Shown in pieces: positions 1-5,368 of a stretch of DNA of 6,517 nucleotides (the first letter of the stretch is position 1; each line of letters begins with the position of its first letter). Source of the DNA: an uncultured Clostridia bacterium. GTDB taxonomy: Bacteria > Bacillota > Clostridia > Oscillospirales > Ruminococcaceae. The stretch covers positions 1 to 6,517 of the forward strand of contig CAMNDR010000057.1 of assembly GCA_946535685.1 (NCBI GenBank). Reading direction: 5' to 3'. Under the pieces are notes generated by a model, which was not told the DNA's origin, did no database searches, and saw nothing but the letters and a program-made list of their open reading frames with translations. Position numbers and translations under genes: made by a program.

Positions 1-41
1 ACATACAAGAAAATTTGTAAACAGTTTCTTGCTGTTATTTT

Positions 42-131
42 CAAAAACGAGCATTATGCACAATAATACTACTGATTCCATGTGCAATATAACAAATAAC
101 TGCACAAATAATTGCCATGTGCTCGTTTTTG
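42..131. repeat. Perfect 12-base inverted repeat spanning the XRE promoter region
   Basis: CAAAAACGAGCA at 42-53 is repeated as its exact reverse complement TGCTCGTTTTTG at 120-131. The second arm sits between the -35 and -10 boxes. Between the arms lie further short repeats: CCATGTGC at 78-85 and again at 115-122, and TGCACA at 57-62 and 101-106 with its inverse TGTGCA at 81-86. I infer operator sites for the adjacent DNA-binding protein (autoregulation). A terminator is unlikely because the loop would be 66 bases. Confidence 0.6.
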
Positions 132-140
132 TGTTATAAT
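112..140 (+). promoter_or_regulatory. Sigma-A type promoter of the XRE regulator
   Basis: The -35 box TTGCCA (112-117) is separated by exactly 17 bases from the -10 box TATAAT (135-140), which is preceded by TG one base upstream (132-133, extended -10). Transcription should start near 147, leaving a leader of about 60 bases before the GTG start at 208. The spacer contains one arm (120-131) of a perfect 12-base inverted repeat, a position where a bound repressor would block RNA polymerase. Confidence 0.85.
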
Positions 141-193
141 AGTATCATGGATCTGAAACTTGGATTTCGATTTTTGTATATTCATGATATATA

Positions 194-200
194 GAGGAGG
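194..200 (+). promoter_or_regulatory. Ribosome binding site fixing the GTG start of the XRE regulator
   Basis: GAGGAGG at 194-200 is a near-perfect Shine-Dalgarno sequence, seven bases before GTG at 208. The reading frame is open further upstream to a TTG at 160, but that codon has no comparable site, so 208 is preferred. Confidence 0.8.
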
Positions 201-207
201 AAACAGC

Positions 208-1107
208 GTGGAGCAGCAGAATGATCTACAGGAGGAGCTGCAGGTCGTCTATGTACCGATCTATCAGAAGCGGCTCGGAGAGCTTCTCAGGAACGCCAAG
301 GGTGAAAAGAGGACGATGGCGGAATTTGCGCAGGAATGCGGCGTCAGCCCGACGACGTTCTCACGGATCGTCAACGGCGCAATTGCCAAGCCGCTGGAAA
401 AGGAGCTGATCGCGAAAATCGCAGAACATGCCGATCCGGCATCCTGGGTCACGTTCGAGCAGCTCATGCGTGCCAACGGCTGGGTGCCGGCATCCGACGA
501 TACACCTCGCCGCAGAAAAGTCAAAGCGCAAAACGAGGAGAGCCGCGAACGACGCGACCAGATCAAGAGCATCATAATGCAGGAGCTGTTTGCAAGGGGC
601 TATACCATCGGCCCGATCATGGGGACGCCGTTTGAGCAGCTCGATCCCACGCTGCAAAGGAGCCGGTTCCGGTTTTACACCAGAATCCGGTTCGGGCTGC
701 GCGTGATGGGATTTGAGCCGGAATTCTGGCATTTTTCGACAAACATCTTTACCGGGGAGGAATTCCGGGGAACCGAACAGTATGAAAATGAGGTGCGGCA
801 GGAGGCTTTCTATCTGCTGGAGCTGCATGAGGATGCGTTCCTGCGGGACATGTGGGAGCCGGAGGCTTTTGCCAACAGTCTGTATTCGATTGTGATGGTC
901 AACAGGGACGTATTCGAGGCGTTCAGCCGCCTGCTGGAGGGTGTGCCGTTCAACAGCAGCTTCTCTCTGATTCTGGTGGATTTGCAGCAGCAGACCGTGG
1001 TCGAGGAGAGGATGCTCCCTGCCCGCAACAGCCTGCCTCTGACAAGCCTGTTTGATGTACCCCGGCAGGAGTCGGCGTATCCCTCGGAGCAGGAACTGCT
1101 GTCATGA
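208..1107 (+). CDS. XRE-type helix-turn-helix regulator with unrecognised C-terminal domain
   Basis: Predicted 299-residue cytoplasmic DNA-binding protein. Residues about 21-75 form a Cro/CI-type helix-turn-helix: a helix beginning KRLGELLRNAKG, the turn-recognition pair MAEFAQECGVSPTTFSRIVNG, then a basic/hydrophobic closing helix. A charged linker (about 98-120, rich in R, K and E) leads to a C-terminal part of about 170 residues that I cannot assign. It has an Arg- and Phe-rich stretch (RSRFRFYTRIRFG), Trp/Phe-rich segments, and a final alpha/beta-looking section (SLYSIVMVNRDVF, then SFSLILVDLQ) that could bind a ligand or partner. It has no signal peptide or membrane segment. The start is GTG with a strong RBS. 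It is a single gene with its own promoter and no same-strand partner downstream. The repeat in its promoter suggests autorepression, which is inferred. The target genes and signal are unknown. Confidence 0.85.
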   Translation: MEQQNDLQEELQVVYVPIYQKRLGELLRNAKGEKRTMAEFAQECGVSPTTFSRIVNGAIAKPLEKELIAKIAEHADPASWVTFEQLMRANGWVPASDDTPRRRKVKAQNEESRERRDQIKSIIMQELFARGYTIGPIMGTPFEQLDPTLQRSRFRFYTRIRFGLRVMGFEPEFWHFSTNIFTGEEFRGTEQYENEVRQEAFYLLELHEDAFLRDMWEPEAFANSLYSIVMVNRDVFEAFSRLLEGVPFNSSFSLILVDLQQQTVVEERMLPARNSLPLTSLFDVPRQESAYPSEQELLS

Positions 1108-1126
1108 CGCTTTGATCATCATATTT

Positions 1127-1166
1127 AAAAAAGAAGCAGCGCCGGGATTGCCATCCCGGCGCTGCT
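1127..1166 (-). terminator. Strong GC hairpin with minus-strand T-tract in the convergent gap
   Basis: A perfect 13-base stem (1135-1147 with 1154-1166; core GCAGCGCCGGGA) closes a six-base loop. Read on the minus strand it is followed by a T-rich run (complement of the A-run at 1127-1132), as in a Rho-independent terminator. On the plus strand the bases after the stem (GCGTAACTGTTG) are not T-rich, so stopping of the XRE transcript here would depend on the hairpin alone. It is probably a back-up terminator for the MATE transcript and perhaps a partial two-way stop. Confidence 0.65.
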
Positions 1167-1272
1167 GCGTAACTGTTGTAGAATTGTCCTTCTGGGGAAT
1201 TTGTTTCTGTTGGTTGGGTCAGCCCCACACCCCTATCATCTCCCCCGAATCATTCGTTCTCTCCCACGGACA

Positions 1273-1306
1273 CAAAAAGCACCAATGCAGCGGACTGCAT
1301 TGGTGC
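1273..1306 (-). terminator. Rho-independent terminator of the MATE gene
   Basis: GCACCAATGCAG (1279-1290) pairs perfectly with CTGCATTGGTGC (1295-1306) around a four-base loop, giving a 12-base stem. On the minus strand it is followed directly by GCTTTTTGTG, the T-tract. It lies 14 bases beyond the stop codon of the MATE gene, the expected place. Confidence 0.88.
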
Positions 1307-1319
1307 CTCTCATCTGGCT

Positions 1320-2714
1320 TTACATATGGCTCCGGAATGCCGGGCGATGGAACAAATGTCCTCTGCGGCGTCCGGCGGGATACGCCGCCTGATTCTGCTC
1401 CCTTGCGAAGATGCTGTAATACGCCGCGGCATTCATCAGCAGCGCACCAACCCATGCGCAGGCCTCGGCGATCGCTGTCGCACGGAAGCCGAAGCTGTCG
1501 ATCAGCAGCGAAATTGCACCAACACGGAGCACCATCTCCAGAATGCCGGAGATCATCGGGACCGTCGGGAAGCCCATGCCCTGCACGGCGCTGCGGTAGA
1601 CAAACAGCATATCGACCGCAAACAGCATCATGCCGCAGATCGGCAGGAACTGCGCCGCATAGGTGATCTGCTCCGCGCCCTGCAAAAATACCGCTGCAAG
1701 CTGCCGCGGCAGGCAGACCATCACGGTGCCGAGCACCGCATAGGAGATCCCGGCGATGCACAGACAGACGCGCAGCCCCTCCCGGATGCGGTCAAAGCGC
1801 TTTGCACCGTAGTTCTGGCCGGTGAATGCGGATACTGTATACCCCGCAGTGCAGGCCGGCTGCATGAACATGTTGATGTACCTGCTGCAAACCGAATAGG
1901 CCGAGGTGAACGCAACGCCCAGACCGTTGACATAATACTGCACCACCATGCAGCCGATGGCCGTGATCGAATTCATCAGTGCCATCGGGATGCCGTTCTG
2001 CAGGAGCCTGCCATACAGCCGGAGCTCCTGCTTTCTGTCCGCACGCTCCATGTGCAGGATCTGTATGCCGCAGAGCTTCCGGATGCAGACCGCCGCAGAG
2101 ACGATCTGCGAAAGAATCGTTGCCGCCGCAGCGCCCCGGACGCCGCTGTGCAGCACGAAGATAAACAGGCAGTCCAGCAGAATGTTGAGCACCGAGGACA
2201 GCACAATCGCCCTGAGCGGTGTGCGGCTGTCGCCCAGTGAGCGGAGGATGCCGGCGCTCATGTTGTAGGCGATCGTCGCGGGCAGTCCGCCGAAGATGAT
2301 GCTGCCATAGAGCAGGCTGTCCGGCAGAATCACCGGATCCGTCTGCAGCAGAAGCAGCACGGGCCGCAGGAAAACCAGGCTCAGCGCCGTCAGGAGCGCT
2401 GTGATGACCAGTGAAAGCCGGATCATCGACACCAGCGTCTGCCGGAGCTTCGGATAGTTCCTCTCGCCGAAATGCTGTGCAATGAGCACGCAGAAGCCGT
2501 TCGCAAGCCCCATCGAAAATCCGACAATCAGGAAACAGAGCGAGGACATATTGCCGACCGCAGCCAGTGCATCATCGCCGAGTCCCCTGCCGACGATCAC
2601 GGTATCTGCAAAGGAATAGAACTGCTGGAGCAAAGCCGTTGCCAGCATCGGGAAATAAAAGCGCAGGATCACGCTGCTGATCTTGCCCTGTGTGAAATCA
2701 GTCGTCGCCGCCAT
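1320..2714 (-). CDS. MATE-family multidrug efflux transporter
   Basis: A 464-residue integral membrane antiporter of the MATE (multidrug and toxic compound extrusion) family. Family members export cationic drugs or metabolites in exchange for Na+ or H+; the substrate here cannot be read. The length matches the usual 440-470 residues, with two homologous halves of about six membrane helices. Family signatures are clear in the first half (FADTVIVGRGLGDDALAAVG at residues 36-55; GILRSLGDSRTPL at 155-167, followed by a helix with SVLNILLDCLFIF). The second half has matching positions (GQNYGAKRFDRIREG at 299-313; GMGFPTVPMISGILEMVLR at 379-397). The ATG at 2714 is chosen because AGAGGGG lies eight bases before it; the 29 codons of open frame upstream have no comparable RBS and contain the likely promoter. 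The last 24 residues are a basic, non-membrane tail. The gene is divergent from an AraC-type regulator, a common arrangement for regulated pumps. The family is confident; drug resistance itself is inference. Confidence 0.92.
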   Translation of the reverse strand: MAATTDFTQGKISSVILRFYFPMLATALLQQFYSFADTVIVGRGLGDDALAAVGNMSSLCFLIVGFSMGLANGFCVLIAQHFGERNYPKLRQTLVSMIRLSLVITALLTALSLVFLRPVLLLLQTDPVILPDSLLYGSIIFGGLPATIAYNMSAGILRSLGDSRTPLRAIVLSSVLNILLDCLFIFVLHSGVRGAAAATILSQIVSAAVCIRKLCGIQILHMERADRKQELRLYGRLLQNGIPMALMNSITAIGCMVVQYYVNGLGVAFTSAYSVCSRYINMFMQPACTAGYTVSAFTGQNYGAKRFDRIREGLRVCLCIAGISYAVLGTVMVCLPRQLAAVFLQGAEQITYAAQFLPICGMMLFAVDMLFVYRSAVQGMGFPTVPMISGILEMVLRVGAISLLIDSFGFRATAIAEACAWVGALLMNAAAYYSIFAREQNQAAYPAGRRRGHLFHRPAFRSHM

Positions 2715-2768
2715 ACCGGTGTCCCCTCTCTCTTTTGGATCACGGCTTTCCCGTGGTCTCTTACCGAT

Positions 2769-2797
2769 AGTATACTCTGGAAGCGGTTTGGGTCCTA
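2769..2797 (-). promoter_or_regulatory. Possible promoter of the MATE gene with a poor -35
   Basis: On the minus strand TATACT (2774-2769) is a good -10 box about 55 bases before the ATG. The hexamer 17 bases further upstream (TAGGAC) does not resemble TTGACA. A TTGACA does occur on this strand at 2821-2816, but 41 bases from the -10, too far to act with it. A promoter with a weak -35 next to an AraC-family gene would fit activator dependence; this is inference. Confidence 0.35.
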
Positions 2798-2806
2798 TCA
2801 ATTCTA

Positions 2807-2835
2807 TTGACTTTTTGTCAAAAATATGATATATT
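2807..2835 (+). promoter_or_regulatory. Sigma-A type promoter of the AraC regulator with overlapping palindrome
   Basis: TTGACT (2807-2812), a 17-base spacer and TATATT (2830-2835), with an extended -10 TG at 2827-2828, give a strong promoter starting transcription near 2842, only about 16 bases before the ATG. The -35 box is embedded in the interrupted palindrome TTGAC-TTTTT-GTCAA (2807-2821), a candidate operator located to affect this promoter and lying upstream of the divergent MATE gene. Confidence 0.8.
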
Positions 2836-2857
2836 CAAAGAGAGAGGGGGCGGGGCC

Positions 2858-3619
2858 ATGAATACCAACCGCGAACTGAATTACCGCCTGTTCGTGCAGC
2901 TTGAGGAGGACTTCCAGCGCACGGAGATCCAGAGCGAATTCTCCCGCTACGACGACATCCGCAGCGGCAGCGTGGAAAAAGTGCGTGCGAATTTCGAGGA
3001 CATCCGCACGCATTACTATGAGGGAAAGGGCGTGCTTTCCGACAATCTGCTCCGGAACACGCAGTACCATTTTGCGATCGGCACGGGCATCATCGCCAGA
3101 GTCTGCATCGACGGCGGCATGAGCCACAATGTCGCCTACACGCTGGCCGACATCTATATGCGGCGCTGCGACCGGTGTACAGAGCCGGAGGCGGTCATTG
3201 ATCTGACCGGCGAGATGATGGTGGACTATGCCGAGCGGATGCGCGAAATTCACATGGCGGGGAGCGTTTCCCTGCATGTGCGCCGGACGGTGGACTACAT
3301 TTACAATCACCTCGGCGAGCATCTGACGCTCGAAATGGCGGCGGCGCATGAAAAGCTCAACCCCAGCTATCTCTCCCGGCTCTTTGCAGCGGAAATGCAC
3401 ATCACCGTCAAGGCCTACATCCTGAAGGCCAAGATCACGACCGCGCAGAACATTCTGGTCTTTTCGGATTTCCCCATCTCCGAGATCGCCGTCTCACTCG
3501 GCTTTTCCTCGCAGAGTGCATTCTCGGCAGCCTTCCGCAAGATCAACGGCATGACCCCGATGCAGTACCGGAACCGCTACCGCGTGGAGTCCTCGCTGCA
3601 TTTCCAGGGGCTGCGCTGA
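2858..3619 (+). CDS. AraC-family transcriptional regulator
   Basis: A 253-residue cytoplasmic DNA-binding protein. Residues about 140-243 form the AraC/XylS double helix-turn-helix domain. The first unit spans about 155-179 (LTLEMAAAHEKLNPSYLSRLF) and the second about 207-228 (ISEIAVSLGFSSQSAFSAAF), followed by the hallmark GMTPMQYR at 231-238. Residues 1-135 are a mostly helical sensor-like domain with motifs such as LSDNLLRNTQYHF and GGMSHNVAYTLADIYMRR. I recall this N-terminal type from many clostridial AraC regulators, but its ligand is unknown. It is not a classic cupin sugar-binding domain. ATG at 2858 is preferred, with a G-rich RBS (AGAGGGGG) seven bases upstream; an in-frame TTG at 2807 falls inside the -35 box. 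The gene is divergent from the MATE exporter, so control of that pump is the most economical role (inferred). Confidence 0.92.
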   Translation: MNTNRELNYRLFVQLEEDFQRTEIQSEFSRYDDIRSGSVEKVRANFEDIRTHYYEGKGVLSDNLLRNTQYHFAIGTGIIARVCIDGGMSHNVAYTLADIYMRRCDRCTEPEAVIDLTGEMMVDYAERMREIHMAGSVSLHVRRTVDYIYNHLGEHLTLEMAAAHEKLNPSYLSRLFAAEMHITVKAYILKAKITTAQNILVFSDFPISEIAVSLGFSSQSAFSAAFRKINGMTPMQYRNRYRVESSLHFQGLR

Positions 3620-3730
3620 AAGCGGGACCGACACATCTGTGCTTCTCTCGTACGGATGATGATACCATATTTTGCGTCCGATTTCATTACTGTTTTCTAT
3701 GACAGCAGACTACTTTGGTGATTTTTGCGC

Positions 3731-3759
3731 TTGAAAAGCAGTTCCACTTGTGCTATAAT
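3731..3759 (+). promoter_or_regulatory. Sigma-A type promoter of the membrane protein gene
   Basis: TTGAAA (3731-3736), a 17-base spacer and consensus TATAAT (3754-3759), with extended -10 TG at 3751-3752. The start point should be near 3766, about 29 bases before the ATG at 3795. The strong promoter shows that this gene is a separate unit from the AraC gene, 175 bases upstream. Confidence 0.85.
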
Positions 3760-3794
3760 AGCTGATGGATGAAAGAACAAACGGAGTGTGATCC

Positions 3795-4757
3795 ATGAAA
3801 AAATCATATATTCCGCTGCTTTGTGCGATGCTGCTGATCGGCGGCATGGTCGGTGCAGCGGATCTTTTCGGGAACAGCGAAATCATTTTCCCGGAGATCG
3901 CAGCCATTGCAACCGGTGCGCTGCTGACGCCGAGGCTGGCGTGGCGCACGGATGCTCTGCATACCTTCGGGGCGATTGTGATCTGTGCTGCGCTCGGACT
4001 CGGCATTGTCCTGTGGATGCCGGGAGCAGTCTGGCTGCAAATGAGCATTGCCTATCTGCTGGCATCGGTGCTCTTTCTGCTGTCCCGCACCAGCTTTGCG
4101 CCGATGCTCTCGGCGGCTGTCCTGCCTGTGTTGTTGCAGACCAGGTCTGTTGTCTACCTGATCGCCGCCTGCACGCTGACCGCCGGGATTCTGTGTGTCC
4201 GCCGGATTCTGGTCGGATGCGGGATATTGCCGGAAGCAGCATTTGAGAAGATGCCGAAGCCGGATAAAGATGCCATCTTTCAGGCGGTAATCCGCTGGCT
4301 GATCGCAAGTGCGCTCATCGTCACAGCGCTGCACTGCAATATTCGTTTTACAGCAGCACCGCCGCTCCTCGTGGCATTCACGGAATTCTGGAAGCCGGAA
4401 GCTGTCTCCCGCAAGCGACCGTTTGCGGTGATTGCACTGGTCACACTTTGCGCAGTCTGCGGCGCCGGGATGCGTTACCTGCTTTGTGAATGGCTTGGCG
4501 TTCCGGCATTTGTTGCCGCCATGCTGACCATTCCGGCAGTGTACAGCATCATGCAGCTCATCGGGTTGATGCTCCCTCCGGCGGCAGCAATCGCCATACT
4601 CGCCTATCTGATCCCCGCGGATGCGCTGGTGGTGTTCCCGTTACAAATACTGCCTGGCATTTCCGTTCTGGTCGGCGCATCCTATCTGTACAGAGAACAG
4701 GCGGCTCAGGTCATGCGCCGAACCGGAAGACGGCTGGTTCACGCATTGCATAAATAA
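3795..4757 (+). CDS. Polytopic membrane protein of unknown function, two similar halves
   Basis: A 320-residue, very hydrophobic protein with roughly ten predicted membrane segments (approximate spans 5-24, 32-45, 57-76, 80-97, 102-117, 119-137, 164-181, 208-230, 236-258, 260-300) and a basic C-terminal tail (RRTGRRLVHALHK). A charged cytoplasmic-looking loop at about 146-160 (EAAFEKMPKPDKD) splits it into two halves. Each half begins with a proline-containing helix and a Pro/Arg turn (PEIAAIATGALLTPRLAWR at 33-51; PPLLVAFTEFWKPEAVSRK at 189-207), which suggests internal duplication. The layout recalls small duplicated membrane families such as HPP or FUSC-like proteins, but I see no decisive signature, so no function is given. 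ATG at 3795 has GGAG eight bases upstream. The gene is monocistronic, with its own promoter, and converges with the fragment on the minus strand. A transporter or permease-like role is a guess. Confidence 0.8.
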   Translation: MKKSYIPLLCAMLLIGGMVGAADLFGNSEIIFPEIAAIATGALLTPRLAWRTDALHTFGAIVICAALGLGIVLWMPGAVWLQMSIAYLLASVLFLLSRTSFAPMLSAAVLPVLLQTRSVVYLIAACTLTAGILCVRRILVGCGILPEAAFEKMPKPDKDAIFQAVIRWLIASALIVTALHCNIRFTAAPPLLVAFTEFWKPEAVSRKRPFAVIALVTLCAVCGAGMRYLLCEWLGVPAFVAAMLTIPAVYSIMQLIGLMLPPAAAIAILAYLIPADALVVFPLQILPGISVLVGASYLYREQAAQVMRRTGRRLVHALHK

Positions 4758-4773
4758 TAATCCCCTTCGACAG

Positions 4774-4808
4774 GAACGCCCGCCGTATGGTTTTTACAGC
4801 GGACGTTC
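4774..4808 (-). terminator. Hairpin between convergent ends, fully paired only in the minus-strand RNA
   Basis: GAACGCCCGCCG (4774-4785) faces CAGCGGACGTTC (4797-4808) over an 11-base loop. In plus-strand RNA two positions would be C-A mismatches; in minus-strand RNA both are G-U wobbles, so all 12 positions pair. No clear T-run follows on either strand, so termination activity is uncertain. The hairpin overlaps the end of the surface-protein fragment. Confidence 0.35.
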
Positions 4809-5048
4809 TGATCTATTCCTGCTCCAGAATTCAACCAGGCCTGCCAACTCTTCCGGTGTGGAAATCTCGAAAGAGGTCTCTTCTTCATCATACCAAGAAG
4901 TATCGGCAGTTCCGTCCCAGATGTGCGACACTGCAGCATCCGCTGCGCAAACTGGCAGTTCAGCCTGAATAGCATCAAACGGCATACTGCTGATTGGTGC
5001 CGAGAGCAGCATTGCTGCTGATAAGACGATAGATGTTAGTTTTTTCAT
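4794..5048 (-). pseudogene. Truncated, probably frameshifted secreted surface-protein start
   Basis: An 84-residue reading frame on the minus strand with an ATG at 5048 and a good RBS (GGGAGG, eight bases upstream). It opens with a signal peptide: MKK, then a hydrophobic core (SIVLSAAMLLSAP) and a plausible cleavage region near residues 29-36. The mature part (IWDGTADTSWYDEEETSFEI, then STPEELAGL) matches the start of GLUG-like or surface-repeat domains of large secreted Firmicute proteins. In such proteins the motif usually continues as LVNSG and on into a long repeat region. Here the frame instead runs into VEFWSRNRSERPL and stops. Removing one base near 4830-4835 would restore LAGLVNSGAGID in the neighbouring frame, which runs to a stop at 4739 inside the end of the convergent membrane protein gene. 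I read this as the remnant of a larger gene. A genuine short secreted protein cannot be excluded. Confidence 0.6.
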
Positions 5049-5368
5049 AGTGATCCTCCCTTTCACGTTAATTGCTTAAATATCACTGCAAGCAGGAAGA
5101 GAAGTCCATTATTCTCTACCCCCTCCGAATGATCTTTCATGCCACAAGTGCAATTCTCCTTGAATCGATTACTGATCTCGGACGAACTGCCCCTTTAGTT
5201 GACATTTTTATAATCTTCCATGACTATGAACCCTCTTTTGATGGTATAATAATAGCACAAGCAAATTAGTATCGCAAATTTAATTCATTAAAGAAAGCAG
5301 TCATAGATTCATCGAAAAATCGGCGTTTATATAAAACACTTGACAAGGAATCTGACGGCACAAGAAAT
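5049..5368. other. Intergenic stretch without a convincing gene, between old gene remnant and integrase
   Basis: AT-richer DNA than the genes to the left. It holds the RBS of the surface-protein fragment, a 25-codon minus-strand frame (5063-5140), a plus-strand promoter-like sequence at 5242-5250, a direct repeat GCAAATT at 5261-5267 and 5274-5280, and a short inverted repeat AGAGAA/TTCTCT at 5098-5117. No terminator with a T-tract is seen after the integrase stop at 5369. If the integrase belongs to an integrated element, the attachment junction may lie here, but it cannot be identified without the other end. Confidence 0.5.
5242..5250 (+). promoter_or_regulatory. Orphan extended -10 promoter-like site facing the integrase gene
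   Basis: TGGTATAAT (5242-5250) is a consensus extended -10 box on the plus strand. No good -35 lies at 16-18 bases; a TTGACA at 5199-5204 is too distant (40 bases) to serve. No plus-strand start codon with an RBS follows before the integrase, so any transcript would be non-coding and antisense to the integrase 3' end, or the site is a relic of a separated gene. Confidence 0.4.

Noticed and set aside
160..207. N-terminal extension of the XRE regulator from a TTG at 160
   Set aside because: No Shine-Dalgarno precedes the TTG, only about 13 bases separate it from the predicted transcript start, and the GTG at 208 has a near-perfect RBS.
1326..2240. 304-codon plus-strand open frame antisense to the MATE gene
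   Set aside because: It lies wholly opposite a clear transporter gene; its translation is rich in Arg, His, Gln and Ala without any domain, typical of a shadow frame in GC-rich DNA.
2739..2757. Small hairpin (CACGG/CCGTG) in the MATE leader as a riboswitch or attenuator
   Set aside because: A 5-7 base stem in a leader of about 55 bases is too small for a riboswitch and has no T-tract or anti-terminator partner.
2804..3400. 198-codon minus-strand frame opposite the AraC gene
   Set aside because: It overlaps a confidently identified AraC regulator, has no RBS logic and its translation resembles no known protein.
3620..3730. Terminator after the AraC gene
   Set aside because: I searched the gap and found only weak stems of 4-5 bases without a T-run, so no terminator is annotated.
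5072..5269. 65-codon plus-strand frame before the integrase
   Set aside because: No RBS, no recognisable composition or domain, and it runs through the promoter-like site at 5242-5250.
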